Positions 1 through 9,390 of a stretch of DNA of 64,000 nt are shown in pieces (position 1 is the first letter of the stretch; each line of letters begins with the position of its first letter). The DNA is from Denitrificimonas caeni. Its GTDB lineage: Bacteria > Pseudomonadota > Gammaproteobacteria > Pseudomonadales > Pseudomonadaceae. The translations under genes were made by a program, and so were the position numbers. The stretch lies in NCBI RefSeq assembly GCF_905120345.1, contig NZ_CAJHOA010000009.1, positions 41,573 through 105,572 on the forward strand, written 5' to 3'. Under the pieces are notes generated by a model that saw only the letters and a program-made list of their open reading frames with translations, was not told the origin of the DNA and ran no database searches.

Positions 1-307
1 CGAGCGCTGCCCGCGCACCGATCGACTGCTGCCTGAAGAATTACATCAATGGCAGCGCAGTCAGCACCTCACTTATCTTGATTACGCCTTTTCCCGCGAT
101 ACAAATACACCCCGTTATGTGCAAGATTATCTAGATGAACAGCACCAGCGCTTACTCAGCTGGCTCGAACAAGGTGCGGTGATTTATGTCTGTGGCCGCT
201 TGCAAGGGATGGGACGTGGCGTGCAAGAAACCTTGACGCAACTGCTCGGTGAAGAGCAGATGCAGAGCTTGCAGCAACAAGGACGTTATCGTACGGATCT
301 ATATTGA
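1..307 (+). CDS. piuB: PiuB-like flavin reductase, C-terminal part (partial)
   Basis: The open frame enters from the left edge and ends at a TAA at 305-307, so only about the last 100 residues are present. The visible protein has an ERCPRTDRLL segment near the start and a VIYVCGRLQGMGRGVQ segment. The latter resembles the NADPH-binding end of ferredoxin-NADP reductase domains in CysJ-like flavoproteins. The neighbours PiuC and PiuA support the PiuB-type oxidoreductase that accompanies this receptor in Pseudomonas, where it probably helps reduce iron released from the siderophore. It converges on piuC, with 10 bp between the stops. The family is fairly sure; the symbol rests on context. Confidence 0.7.
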   Translation, partial: ERCPRTDRLLPEELHQWQRSQHLTYLDYAFSRDTNTPRYVQDYLDEQHQRLLSWLEQGAVIYVCGRLQGMGRGVQETLTQLLGEEQMQSLQQQGRYRTDLY

Positions 308-317
308 ACAGGGAAGC

Positions 318-995
318 TTAACGTGCCCAGCGTCTGAGCAAATTATGATACACACCGGTCAATTGCACACTGGTGGCATGGCCGACACCGAGCGCTTGAT
401 TGACTTCTTGAATACTGGTGTCCAGATCAAACAACAAGCTACGCTGCGCATCTTCACGAATCAGACTCTGCAGCCAGAAAAAGGAACAAACGCGCTGCCC
501 ACGTGTGATGGGCATTACCTGATGCAAGCTGCTCGATGGATACAAAATCATATCACCAGCCGGCAACTTAACGCTGTGCGCGCCGTAAGAGTCTTCCACC
601 ACCAGTTCACCGCCATCGTATTCATCCGGCTCGCTAAAAAACAAGGTCGCTGATAAATCCGTACGCACTTTTTGTCCGGTTTGCCGATCGATGCGGATCG
701 CATTATCCACATGAATACCAAAGCCTTGTCCGACTTGGTAGCAATTAAATAATGGTGGGAAAATGGTGTCTGGCAACGCAGCAGCAACAAACAGCGGATT
801 GTTGTGTAAGGCCTGCACAATCAGCGCACCGATGTTGATCGCAGTAGTCGAGTCTTGCGCTAACTGCAGATTATTTTTTGTCATCGCCGACTGAAAGCCT
901 GAAGTGGCGTTACCGTCCTGCCAGCTCGCTTGCGCCAATAACTGGCGACACTCTTGCACCTGCTGCGCAGTTAATACATTAGGAATATGTAACAT
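318..995 (-). CDS. piuC: PKHD-type Fe(II)/2-oxoglutarate hydroxylase PiuC
   Basis: A 225-residue Fe(II)- and 2-oxoglutarate-dependent dioxygenase of the PiuC/YbiX family, encoded next to iron-regulated TonB receptors. The iron-binding triad is visible: HVD at His95 and Asp97, and distal His158 in SSLHQV. Arg168 in RGQRV is in place to bind 2-oxoglutarate. I start at the second of two adjacent ATG codons (995), which gives the usual MLHIPNVLT family start; a longer frame reaches 1028 but adds 11 atypical residues. It lies 56 bp downstream of piuA on the same strand and probably shares its Fur-controlled transcript. The substrate of the family is not established. Confidence 0.88.
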   Translation of the reverse strand: MLHIPNVLTAQQVQECRQLLAQASWQDGNATSGFQSAMTKNNLQLAQDSTTAINIGALIVQALHNNPLFVAAALPDTIFPPLFNCYQVGQGFGIHVDNAIRIDRQTGQKVRTDLSATLFFSEPDEYDGGELVVEDSYGAHSVKLPAGDMILYPSSSLHQVMPITRGQRVCSFFWLQSLIREDAQRSLLFDLDTSIQEVNQALGVGHATSVQLTGVYHNLLRRWAR

Positions 996-1051
996 CATCG
1001 TCTTAATCTCAAAACACCCTTGCTGCATTAAACAGCAAGGGTGACATCATT

Positions 1052-3262
1052 TTAGAACGTATAGGTGGTCGATAAAATCAGATTGCGACCATCACCAAAC
1101 TCCACTGCCGATGAGCGTGAGCCATCACCAGGACGCTGACGTACCCGTTCAACATAGTCTTTATCAAAGATATTATTAAGGTTCAGTTGCACACCCAGCT
1201 GATCATTCACTTGGTAACCGATCAAAGCATTATGCACCCAATACTCTGCCAACTTAGCACGGTCTTCCGAGGTGACATTGCGCTGACTGACATAACGGCT
1301 GCCATAACCCACTTGCCAGCCCTGCGGTAGATCATAAGTGGTCCAGAGGTTGAATGAATGCGGCGGCGTATTACCCAACGCCTGACCTTTTCTATTGGCA
1401 TCATTTGACTTGGTGGTTTCACTGCTGAGGTAGGTGTAGTTGGCATAGACTTTCCAATCAGCTGTCACCTTTCCGGTTGCACCTAACTCCACACCCTGCA
1501 CACGCTGCTCACCCGCCATCCGGTACGAACCATCGGCTAACTGTTCGCGGGCATTGGTTTTCTCAACACGGAAGAGCGCACCATCCAACTCTAAGGCACT
1601 ATTGAAGAAGGTCCACTTAGTACCCAATTCGAGTGTGCGGTTCTTCTCAGGAGATAAGTCTGCCGTGGCGCCACTAACGCCAGAACCCATAGTGGTTAAA
1701 AACTCAGCAGACGGGTTAAACGAGGTGCCATAGGCCACATAAATCCGGCCATTATCCGCAGGCTTATACACCAAGCCCGCACGCCCACTGAACTTTTTAT
1801 CTTCAGTTCGGTACGTATCGGTGAGACCTGTTTTTACTGTGGTCTTCTCAAAGTCGCCATTGAGCCAGTCATAACGCAGGCCCAGATTGATATCCCATTG
1901 CGGAGTGAGACTGATAGTGTCAAAGGCATACAGCGCTTTATTGGTCAGGTGGGTTTCGGTGTTATCCAATGAGGTGCGCTGCGCAGGGCCGGCGTAATAA
2001 CCTGGTGGGTTATACAAGTCATAATCAATGCCTGTAAAATCAAAGGCATGGTTATAAGCTTCACGCTCATAGGTTTCTCGTGAGATTTCGCCACCCGCAA
2101 CCCAGCTGTGCTGCATACCCAACAGCTCATTTTCACCAATCAAACTCAGCTGATTGATCCACATTTGTGACTCGACATCACGACCATAGGCTTGAGGGCC
2201 TGCTGGCTGGTAACGTCCCGCAGGTATCAGCCGATTCGTGCCTTTTTCTTTATCAAGATTCACATGCGAAGCTGAAATCACGGTATCGCGATCAATGCGG
2301 CTGTAACGGGTTAAGTTTTGCAGCTGTAACGAATCGCTAATATCGTGCTCAAATTTAACCGTGAAAGCATCGCTAGTAATGTCTTCTTTATCAAAGTTAC
2401 GAAAACCAAAGTAATCATCACGACTGACGCCCGACAGCTTTTTACCGTCGCGTGCCGGCACCCCGTAATCTGGTAGATTGTCATCGACTTGATGAAAATA
2501 ACTCAGCGTGAGGCGCGTCGCATCGTTCAGACCAAATAACACTGAGGGTGCAATACCCCAACGCTTACGATCAATATCATCACGACCTGGCACATCATTT
2601 TCATGCGCCATTAAATTAAGACGAAACGCACTACCAGTGCCCACGCCTTCTAGACGCTGATTGGCATCCAGCGTCATACGGTGATAACCATCGGTGCCTA
2701 AAGCTGCGCCGAGCTCAGCAAAATTACGCTGTTTGGGTGCTTTACTGGCTTGGTTGATACTGCCACCGGTAGTGCCGCTGCCGCCAAACACTGAATTCGG
2801 GCCTTTAATCACCTCAACCGCTTCAATATTAAAGGTGTCAGTACGATTGGTTTGTGTGCTGTCGCGCAGGCCATCAATTTGCATATTGGCATTGGCGCTA
2901 AAGCCACGAATATTGATGCTGTCACCTGAACCACCACCGCCCTCACCAGCATTGAAAGTAATGCCTGAGACGTTACTCAAGACTTGACGCAAACTCAGTG
3001 CCTGCTGCTCTTTAATCACTTCGGCAGGAATCACTTGAATGGTTTGTGGCATATCGAACAAAGGCACAGTGTTCTTAACCGAAACGGAATGAGTGGTGCG
3101 ATAGGCTGGCGTCTCACCCACTACTGTTTGCGAATCAAGTTCGACGGCAGCGGTGTTGTCTTGTGCAACTGACATATGGCTGGCTGAGGCAAGCGCAAGA
3201 CCAACGGCAGTGACTAACAAAGAACGCGGTTGTTTTTTTGATGAAACGATAGATGCAGGCAA
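1052..3262 (-). CDS. piuA: TonB-dependent siderophore receptor PiuA
   Basis: Outer-membrane TonB-dependent receptor for iron-siderophore uptake, 736 residues. The N-terminus is a signal peptide (hydrophobic LLVTAVGLALASASHMSVAQ). A plug domain follows, with a TVVGETPAY segment as possible TonB box, QTIQVIPAEVIKEQQA and NIRGFSANANMQIDGLRD. A 22-strand-type barrel ends in the aromatic residue Phe (TTYTF). PiuA of P. aeruginosa is also an entry route for siderophore-drug conjugates. I start at TTG 3262 because a near-perfect Shine-Dalgarno sequence (AAGGAGGA on the minus strand, about 3269-3276) sits 6 nt before it. The longer frame to 3307 would begin inside the Fur-like box. Downstream piuC and the reductase complete the cluster. 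Confidence 0.9.
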   Translation of the reverse strand: MPASIVSSKKQPRSLLVTAVGLALASASHMSVAQDNTAAVELDSQTVVGETPAYRTTHSVSVKNTVPLFDMPQTIQVIPAEVIKEQQALSLRQVLSNVSGITFNAGEGGGGSGDSINIRGFSANANMQIDGLRDSTQTNRTDTFNIEAVEVIKGPNSVFGGSGTTGGSINQASKAPKQRNFAELGAALGTDGYHRMTLDANQRLEGVGTGSAFRLNLMAHENDVPGRDDIDRKRWGIAPSVLFGLNDATRLTLSYFHQVDDNLPDYGVPARDGKKLSGVSRDDYFGFRNFDKEDITSDAFTVKFEHDISDSLQLQNLTRYSRIDRDTVISASHVNLDKEKGTNRLIPAGRYQPAGPQAYGRDVESQMWINQLSLIGENELLGMQHSWVAGGEISRETYEREAYNHAFDFTGIDYDLYNPPGYYAGPAQRTSLDNTETHLTNKALYAFDTISLTPQWDINLGLRYDWLNGDFEKTTVKTGLTDTYRTEDKKFSGRAGLVYKPADNGRIYVAYGTSFNPSAEFLTTMGSGVSGATADLSPEKNRTLELGTKWTFFNSALELDGALFRVEKTNAREQLADGSYRMAGEQRVQGVELGATGKVTADWKVYANYTYLSSETTKSNDANRKGQALGNTPPHSFNLWTTYDLPQGWQVGYGSRYVSQRNVTSEDRAKLAEYWVHNALIGYQVNDQLGVQLNLNNIFDKDYVERVRQRPGDGSRSSAVEFGDGRNLILSTTYTF

Positions 3263-3299
3263 GGGAGTTCCTCCTTTTTTAGAAGAAGGAATCCTAAAT

Positions 3300-3318
3300 G
3301 ATAACAATTAGCATTACC
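3300..3318. promoter_or_regulatory. Fur-box-like operator upstream of piuA
   Basis: GATAACAATTAGCATTACC matches 14 of 19 positions of the classic Fur consensus GATAATGATAATCATTATC, counted by eye. It lies 38 bp upstream of the TTG start chosen for piuA, where a repressor would block the promoter. Iron-responsive repression of piuA is known in Pseudomonas; the site here is inferred from sequence. Confidence 0.7.
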
Positions 3319-3354
3319 ATTACTTTATTGACATATCTCAATAAAGTAATGGTA
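3315..3354. repeat. 16-bp perfect inverted repeat between speC and piuA
   Basis: The arms TACCATTACTTTATTG (3315-3330) and its exact reverse complement (3339-3354) flank an 8-base spacer. The left arm overlaps the edge of the Fur-like box. The stem is AT-rich and has no clear T tract on either strand, so it may be a weak speC terminator, a second operator for piuA, or both. Confidence 0.7.
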
Positions 3355-3369
3355 TATACAGAGCGAGTC

Positions 3370-4533
3370 TTACAGGTAGTAAGATTTCAACGGCGGAAAA
3401 CCATTGAATTCAACCGCACTGTAGCTGGTGGTATAGGCACCTGTTGATAACCAATAGAGCCGATCTTCACTGGCTAAGTTCAACGGCAAACCGTATTTGT
3501 AGTTTTCATACATAATATCGGCGCTGTCACAGGTTGGACCGGCAATCACCACATCTTCCAGCTCGCCCTGCTTTTCGGTCCAGATCGGGAACTTAATCGA
3601 TTCATCCATGGTTTCAATCAAACCGGAGAATTTGCCGACATCGGTATACACCCAACGCTCAACTGCCGTGCGTGATTTACGCGAAACCAATACCACTTCA
3701 CTGACCAAAATACCGGCATTAGCAATCAAGGAACGGCCTGGCTCAAGAATAATTTCGGGTAAATCATCACCGAAATCTTCTTTTAAGAAACGGGTAATTT
3801 CTTCAGCATAGGCTTGCAGTGTATTGGTGCGATTCAAATAGTTGGCTGGGAAACCGCCGCCCATATTGATCATTTGTAAATGAATGCCATCTTCTTCACG
3901 CAAGCGCTCATAAATGATTTTCACTTTACCAATCGCCGCATCCCAAGATCCGATTTCACGCTGCTGTGAACCCACATGGAAGGAGACGCCGTAAGGCACT
4001 AGGCCTAACTCGCGCGCCAGCACCAATAAGTCCATCGCCATATCGGTTTGGCAACCAAACTTACGTGACAATGGCCAATCAGCCGAGCCTGAGCCTTCGG
4101 TCAGAATACGCACATAGACTTTAGAGCCCGGCGCAGCTTTAGCAATATTGCGCAAGTCAGCTTCTGAGTCGGTGGCATACATGCGTATGCCCTTCTCATA
4201 GAAGTAACGCACATCACGGGCTTTTTTAATGGTGTTGCCAAAGCTGATTTGCTCAGGCTTCACGCCGCATGACAGCACCTTGTCTAATTCATAGATCGAG
4301 GCGATATCAAAGTTAGAGCCTTTTTCATTCAGCAACTTAGTGATTTCTACCGCAGGGTTAGCTTTCACTGCATAGTAAATTTTTGCAAAAGGAAAGTTTT
4401 CTGCAATTTCATCGTAAGCGCGTGCGATGGTCGCTGTATCAATCACCACAAATGGGGTTTCATGTTGATCAGCAAACGCCTTCATTTTTTTAAATGTTTC
4501 AGGCGCGAAGTAATCTTCCACTTTAATGGACAT
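3370..4533 (-). CDS. speC: Ornithine decarboxylase, fold-type III PLP enzyme
   Basis: Cytosolic PLP enzyme converting ornithine to putrescine, 387 residues, the short eukaryotic-type ODC used by Pseudomonas. The PLP lysine is Lys57 in YYAVKANP. HVGSQ, GGGFP and EPGRSLIANAG are the phosphate-binding and substrate segments, and Cys335 in GPTCDSAD is the catalytic cysteine. The ATG at 4533 has a GGAG ribosome site about 8 nt upstream. Position next to piuA and an Aer-type chemoreceptor matches the P. aeruginosa speC neighbourhood as I remember it. It adds a second putrescine route to the aguBA pathway also present here. Lysine as an alternative substrate cannot be excluded. Confidence 0.9.
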   Translation of the reverse strand: MSIKVEDYFAPETFKKMKAFADQHETPFVVIDTATIARAYDEIAENFPFAKIYYAVKANPAVEITKLLNEKGSNFDIASIYELDKVLSCGVKPEQISFGNTIKKARDVRYFYEKGIRMYATDSEADLRNIAKAAPGSKVYVRILTEGSGSADWPLSRKFGCQTDMAMDLLVLARELGLVPYGVSFHVGSQQREIGSWDAAIGKVKIIYERLREEDGIHLQMINMGGGFPANYLNRTNTLQAYAEEITRFLKEDFGDDLPEIILEPGRSLIANAGILVSEVVLVSRKSRTAVERWVYTDVGKFSGLIETMDESIKFPIWTEKQGELEDVVIAGPTCDSADIMYENYKYGLPLNLASEDRLYWLSTGAYTTSYSAVEFNGFPPLKSYYL

Positions 4534-4914
4534 AGCTGGACTCCTCTCCGGGTCGTGGCAAAATCAAGAAAACAAGGGGTTAAACCTGAACGCTGAATCC
4601 GTTTCCCCACTTTGGTTCGCCTACTTCCCAAGGCATGTCGCCGATGATTTATAGCGTTAAGCGCTATCAACCTCTCGTCGTCAGTACTTGAGCCGGATGG
4701 ATCGTTTCAGCATGAGCGTTCTAGGCGCGCACTTTAGGACGATGACTCGGGGATAGCAACATTAAAAAAACACATCTTAAGACTTTTTAGCTATAAGCAT
4801 TTAAGATAGCCATAATAGCGGGTAATAAGAAATAGACAAGCGCAGCGTCCTTGCGCGCGAATACTGCTCGGATTGGCAATCACTACTCAACAGCATGCAG
4901 ACTCTATCGGCCTA
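4534..4914. other. Intergenic region between aer and speC
   Basis: 381 bp with no convincing gene. It should hold the speC promoter (minus strand) and the end of the aer transcript. The only structure I see is the AT-rich hairpin with a T tract listed separately. A 62-codon TTG-started frame overlapping the speC start has no ribosome site and was not called. Confidence 0.5.
4764..4807 (-). terminator. Possible terminator of the aer chemoreceptor gene
   Basis: Read on the minus strand, ATCTTAA and TTAAGAT arms (4801-4807 and 4774-4780) with a 20-base loop are followed by a run of seven T (4770-4764). The stem is short and AT-rich, so termination may be inefficient. Confidence 0.4.
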
Positions 4915-6468
4915 TTAAGATCGAAAGCGATTGACCAATTCATGCAACTGCTCAGAAACACGCTGTGAGCTGCGGATACTCTCAGCACTGTCTTCGGTGC
5001 GATGCAAACTACGATCAGCCAGCGCTGAGATCTCAGCGACTTGACGGTTGACATCTTGTGACACCATCGCCTGCTCTTCCACTGCAGTGGCCATTTGCTC
5101 AGACATCGCGGAGATCTTGCTGACAGCCTCAACAATGCCCAGCAGCATGCTTTCTGACTCCACCACTCGCTGTAAACCCATTTCAGCATCGGCAGCGCCT
5201 TCTTGAGCAACCAATACCGAGGTGGCCGCTTGTGCACTTAAGCTCTGCACAATATGACCAATATTTTTTGCTGAATCACGGGTGTTCGCCGCCAATAAAC
5301 GTACTTCATCGGCAACCACAGAAAAACCACGACCATGTTCGCCTGCCCGTGCTGCTTCAATCGCCGCATTCAGCGCCAGCAAGTTGGTTTGATCAGAAAT
5401 GGTTTCGATTGATGCTGCAGCACGAGCAATAGCATCGGTTTGATCCGCTAAGCGTTTCACTGACTGGCCAATATCTAATACCGTACCGCGCAGTTGCTCG
5501 ATAGAAGTGCGAGTAATATGAGCAATCTCGACACCCTGATTAGCTAAATCACTGGAGTGATCAGCCTGTCCTGCGGTTTTTTGCACATTATCGGAGATTT
5601 CATGAATGGCCAAAGACATCTCATGCATCGCTGTTGCTACCAACTCAGTTTGCTGGTTTTGATTAATCATCTCTTCACGAGCTTTTTCAGTCAGCGCTAA
5701 ACCGCGTCGAGATTGCTCGGTGACCTGCCGTGAAGCATCTTCAATACGGGTCAAGACTGCATCCAAATGCGCGCGTAAGCTCATCACGCCGACCATAATA
5801 TTACCAGTCATACCGTGCTGATTGGTGTAAGTGCTCGCGGCCAACGGGTGCATAAAGACACCTTCCAGCTCATTGCTGATCAACTGCAAATCATGCTTGT
5901 ACTGCAAATACTGGATGCCACCGAAGGCTAATAAGGCCGCTATCAGCCACAGCGTACTGGCTAAAGGTGACACGCTATAGCCTAAGATTAATGCTGGAAT
6001 AATAAAACCAACTGCTGCCATCAATTGCTTTAAATAACGTGGGACTTGCAACTGCAGACGCTTACGATTCATCCGTGCATAAAGCTTCTCGGCTCGCTCG
6101 ACATCAACACGTGAGGGACAGGAGCGTACTGACTCATAACCAACAACTTCTGCATGCTCAGTCACAGGGGTTACATAGGCACTGACCCAGTAATAATCGC
6201 CATTTTTACAGCGATTTTTCACCATGCCCATCCACGGCCGCCCCGCTTTAAGGTGTCGCCACATCACCTCAAACGCTTCTCTGGGCATATCTGGATGGCG
6301 AACAATATTGTGATGCTGACCTACCAACTCGTCACGCGAAAAACCACTGATCTTTTCAAAACCATCATTGCAATGTGTAATAACACCTCGCAAGTCAGTA
6401 CTAGAAATAAGTTTAATATCAGAGGGAAAGCGTTGTTCTTGATGGGTTATTGGTCGTTCATTTCGCAT
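4915..6468 (-). CDS. aer: PAS-domain methyl-accepting chemotaxis protein, Aer-type
   Basis: A 517-residue energy- or aerotaxis-type chemoreceptor. The N-terminal PAS domain (about residues 15-110; [29 protein letters not shown]) lacks a periplasmic sensor. Two adjacent hydrophobic segments (about residues 155-200) anchor it, and the C-terminal half is a cytoplasmic signalling domain with the hairpin tip around [19 protein letters not shown] choose ATG 6468 because [17 protein letters not shown] matches the usual Aer start; the longer GTG frame to 6492 has no ribosome site. Aer proteins usually bind FAD and steer cells by respiratory state. The last residues carry no CheR-binding pentapeptide. 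Confidence 0.85.
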   Translation of the reverse strand: MRNERPITHQEQRFPSDIKLISSTDLRGVITHCNDGFEKISGFSRDELVGQHHNIVRHPDMPREAFEVMWRHLKAGRPWMGMVKNRCKNGDYYWVSAYVTPVTEHAEVVGYESVRSCPSRVDVERAEKLYARMNRKRLQLQVPRYLKQLMAAVGFIIPALILGYSVSPLASTLWLIAALLAFGGIQYLQYKHDLQLISNELEGVFMHPLAASTYTNQHGMTGNIMVGVMSLRAHLDAVLTRIEDASRQVTEQSRRGLALTEKAREEMINQNQQTELVATAMHEMSLAIHEISDNVQKTAGQADHSSDLANQGVEIAHITRTSIEQLRGTVLDIGQSVKRLADQTDAIARAAASIETISDQTNLLALNAAIEAARAGEHGRGFSVVADEVRLLAANTRDSAKNIGHIVQSLSAQAATSVLVAQEGAADAEMGLQRVVESESMLLGIVEAVSKISAMSEQMATAVEEQAMVSQDVNRQVAEISALADRSLHRTEDSAESIRSSQRVSEQLHELVNRFRS

Positions 6469-7115
6469 AGCAGTCACTTTGAATATACCCACGCATAATA
6501 ATGTAGTAATGAATTAAGTTCGTCTGTCTTGCTCGGCCTAGCCATTGCAGATCATTCAAACGATGACAGCCTGCAACGGTGCGTGCTTATTGCACAAGAC
6601 CAAAGCCCTATTCGACCGTAAGCTGTCACTATAAAAAGTAAACGGACAGAACTGCTATCACGACTCAGCAGTCACTGTTGCCATACGCATATCAGAATTC
6701 TGAGCAGCTTTAATTAAGCGCTAATTAGTCGTTCAAGATAATACAAATGTCGGTCATCTGATTAGCAAATCAGACATATATAGATTAAAACAGGCTTACA
6801 AATTGGACACGCGTTTAGCACCTTAATATGGCGAAACAGCGTCACTTGATTTATGACATAAATTATACGCTAAAAAAACTGCGCGGCAGTATGAAATAAA
6901 ACACATTGGTGCAAAATATAGACATAGTACAGCCCACTGCAAAAACCAATGGAGCTTAGCAATTTAGCAGTAAGCCTTAGTCCAGTAGTAGATAATCCAG
7001 CCCCAAGTCGGCTTATCAGTCAAACCAACCCGTAGCAACAAAGATGAGTATTCATTGTCATCGAAGCAGTAATAGTTATATTATAACGTAATACTTCTTA
7101 TTGTATGCGATAACC
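6469..7115. other. Long AT-rich intergenic region with the folE2 and aer promoters
   Basis: 647 bp without a supportable gene on either strand. It separates the divergent aer (minus) and folE2 (plus) genes. The right end carries the Zur palindrome. I looked for an ANR/FNR box, a sigma-28 promoter, a tRNA and a small ORF with a ribosome site and found none I would defend. The length is unusual beside the tight spacing elsewhere. Confidence 0.5.
7075..7087. promoter_or_regulatory. Zur operator, perfect palindrome
   Basis: GTTATATTATAAC is a perfect 13-bp palindrome that matches the core of the gammaproteobacterial Zur box (GTTATA-N-TATAAC). It lies 28 bp before the folE2 start. Both downstream genes are classic zinc-starvation genes, so zinc-dependent repression is strongly supported. 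Confidence 0.88.
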
Positions 7116-8042
7116 ATGACTCGTGCCCTTCCTGATATTTCCTTAGACACACAAGCCCATATCCACACAGCAATCAACTGGGTAGGTATGGATAACATTG
7201 ATCTGCCACTGTGCTTTGCTGAGGAGCATCTCAGTACTTTGGCCACGCAAGCCTGTTTTCAGGTTGATATGGGTAATGCAAAAAGCAAAGGCATCCATAT
7301 GTCGCGCTTGTATCAGTTACTCGATGAGCTCGCAGCAGTGCAACCGCTAACGCCAGCCGCTCTGCTAGCGACCTTACAGAAAGCGATTGCTGGCCAACAA
7401 GAAGCGCAAGCTTCACAGGCACGTTTAATCCTGCGCTTTAATTTATTACTTAAGCGTCCTGCGCTGCTAAGTACTGAGCTCGCGGGTTGGAAAAGCTACC
7501 CTGTGCAACTGCATGCGCAGTTATCACCAACAGGATTCCAGCTCTCGGCAGACGTCAAAATCGGCTATGCATCCACCTGCCCTTGCTCTGCGGCCCTAGC
7601 TCGCCAACTGTTAGCCGAGCACTTCAGCGCAGCCTTCGCCACGGCTGACAGCTGCAGCCCTGCAGACGTTGCGCACTGGTTACAACAGCATGGCAGTTTT
7701 GCCACTCCGCATAGTCAACGCAGCCAAGCCACGGTCAGCGTTACTGTGCCACAAGGCGCTGTACAGTTTGGCTTAGTATCGCTCATTGATTGTATCGAAG
7801 AGGCTCTAGCGACTCCGCTGCAAACAGCGGTGAAACGTATTGATGAGCAAGCCTTTGCTCGCCTTAACGGCCAGAATTTGATGTTTGTCGAAGATGCGGT
7901 ACGTCGTATGCAGCAGGCCTTGGCTGGGCGTTACACACACTTTTCCGCCACGGCTCGTCACTTAGAGAGTCTGCATGCACATGATGCACTCGCGTCAATT
8001 AAGCAGACCAGCACCTGCGTATCTAACGCTTTCTCACTTTAA
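7116..8042 (+). CDS. folE2: GTP cyclohydrolase FolE2 (zinc-independent type IB)
   Basis: Converts GTP to 7,8-dihydroneopterin triphosphate, the first step of folate synthesis, in place of the zinc enzyme FolE when zinc is scarce. 308 residues. The conserved STCPCSAA motif (Cys155 and Cys157) contains the active-site cysteine of the family. I choose ATG 7116, giving MTRALPDISLD and the later INWVGM segment typical of the N-terminus; the longer TTG frame from 7101 runs toward the operator. A perfect Zur box precedes it and a COG0523 GTPase follows 66 bp downstream, the standard zinc-sparing arrangement. Confidence 0.93.
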   Translation: MTRALPDISLDTQAHIHTAINWVGMDNIDLPLCFAEEHLSTLATQACFQVDMGNAKSKGIHMSRLYQLLDELAAVQPLTPAALLATLQKAIAGQQEAQASQARLILRFNLLLKRPALLSTELAGWKSYPVQLHAQLSPTGFQLSADVKIGYASTCPCSAALARQLLAEHFSAAFATADSCSPADVAHWLQQHGSFATPHSQRSQATVSVTVPQGAVQFGLVSLIDCIEEALATPLQTAVKRIDEQAFARLNGQNLMFVEDAVRRMQQALAGRYTHFSATARHLESLHAHDALASIKQTSTCVSNAFSL

Positions 8043-8108
8043 TCAACTTACTGCGCTGCTGTATCTAATCACAGCCGCGCAGCATGACTCAATGCAAGGA
8101 AAAACAAC

Positions 8109-9317
8109 ATGTCCACTCCGCTTCCCGTTACCGTGTTATCTGGTTTTTTAGGTGCAGGCAAAACCACCTTACTCAATCATATTTTAAAAAACCGCGAAGG
8201 CTTACGCGTCGCCGTCATCGTCAATGATATGAGTGAAATTAATATTGACGGTAACGCTGCGCAACAAGGGGTTGAGCTCAATCGCGCGGAAGAGCAACTG
8301 ATTGAGATGAGCAATGGCTGCATCTGCTGCACCTTGCGTGAGGACTTGCTAAAAGAAGTGGCAACGCTGGCCCAGCAAAATCGCTTTGATTATTTGCTGA
8401 TTGAATCCACTGGTATTTCCGAGCCATTACCGGTGGCAGAAACCTTCACTTTTACCGATGAAAACGGCCACAGTTTATCCGACATGACTCGTCTTGATAC
8501 CATGGTCACCGTGGTGGATGGGGTTAACTTTTTAACCGATTATCAAGAGGCGCAGTGGATCGGCGAACGCGAAAACAATATTGCTGAAGAGGATGAGCGC
8601 GCCATCACTGACTTATTAGTTGAGCAGGTGGAATTTGCCGATGTCATTTTAGTCAGCAAAACCGATCTCATCAGCCAAGTGGCCTACCAAGAATTAGCAG
8701 CGATTTTGCGCTCGCTCAATACCCAAGCGAAAATCTTACCGATGCGTATGGGCGATATTCCTCTCGCCGAAGTATTGAATACCCATGCCTTTAAGTTCGA
8801 TACAGCCGCACAAGCACCCGGCTGGCTACAAGAAATGCGCGGCGAGCATATTCCCGAAAGTGAAGAGTACGGTATTGCTGCGCATGCATGGCAAGCGCGC
8901 CGTCCGTTACATGCCGAGCGCTTCCATCAGTTTCTAAATCAAGAATGGTGTAATGGGCGCTTATTACGCTCCAAAGGTTACTTTTGGCTGGCACCTTGCC
9001 CTGATCTGGTGGGCAGCTGGTCACAAGCCGGAGGCATGATGCGTTACAGCTATGCCGGTCAATGGTGGGCCAGTGTGCCACGTGCCGACTGGCCACAGGA
9101 TGCCGAGAGTTTAAAATCGATCGAAGAGAAATGGCAGGACCAGGTCGGTGACTGCCGTCAAGAGCTGGTCTTTATTGGCCAGAACATTAACTTTAATCAG
9201 CTCGAAGCTGACTTAGCCGAGTGTTTACTGACCGATGATGAGTTGGCACAAGGTCCTATCATTTGGCAACAATGGGCCGAACCGTTTAATTTAGCGGGCA
9301 CATTAGAAGTGGCATAA
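8109..9317 (+). CDS. zigA: COG0523 metallochaperone GTPase, ZigA/YciC type
   Basis: G3E-family GTPase of 402 residues thought to supply zinc to client enzymes under zinc limitation. The P-loop GFLGAGKT is at residues 12-19. The metal-binding CxCC motif of the subfamily is Cys71, Cys73 and Cys74 (NGCICC). ESTGISEP and SKTD give the other nucleotide-binding motifs. The C-terminal domain (from about residue 260) carries [12 protein letters not shown]. An AAGGA ribosome site precedes the ATG. It follows folE2 on the same strand and probably shares the Zur-controlled promoter. The subgroup symbol is inferred from similarity to ZigA and from context. Confidence 0.85.
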   Translation: MSTPLPVTVLSGFLGAGKTTLLNHILKNREGLRVAVIVNDMSEINIDGNAAQQGVELNRAEEQLIEMSNGCICCTLREDLLKEVATLAQQNRFDYLLIESTGISEPLPVAETFTFTDENGHSLSDMTRLDTMVTVVDGVNFLTDYQEAQWIGERENNIAEEDERAITDLLVEQVEFADVILVSKTDLISQVAYQELAAILRSLNTQAKILPMRMGDIPLAEVLNTHAFKFDTAAQAPGWLQEMRGEHIPESEEYGIAAHAWQARRPLHAERFHQFLNQEWCNGRLLRSKGYFWLAPCPDLVGSWSQAGGMMRYSYAGQWWASVPRADWPQDAESLKSIEEKWQDQVGDCRQELVFIGQNINFNQLEADLAECLLTDDELAQGPIIWQQWAEPFNLAGTLEVA

Positions 9318-9322
9318 AGTGA

Positions 9323-9357
9323 CAGCGGTTACATCACATATAGCGATGTAACCGCTG
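9323..9357. terminator. Hairpin after the zinc operon
   Basis: CAGCGGTTACATC (9323-9335) and its exact complement (9345-9357) form a 13-bp stem with a 9-base loop between convergent genes. There is no long T run, so it may act with other factors or serve as a 3' end stabiliser. Confidence 0.55.
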
Positions 9358-9390
9358 CTGTCTGCGATAAAAGAGTGCCCATCAGCCTGA

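Noticed and set aside
4482..4670. 62-codon frame overlapping the speC start, considered as a speFL-like polyamine leader peptide
   Set aside because: It begins with TTG, has no ribosome site, and lacks similarity to the known leader beyond a short His-Arg-rich stretch.
6154..6498. 114-codon plus-strand frame opposite the aer gene
   Set aside because: It is antisense to the PAS region of a clear chemoreceptor gene, with no ribosome site or recognisable domain.
6469..7074. Possible small RNA or extra gene in the 600-bp region before folE2
   Set aside because: No terminator-backed transcript, ribosome site or conserved structure could be recognised by eye; promoter-like words are expected in AT-rich DNA.
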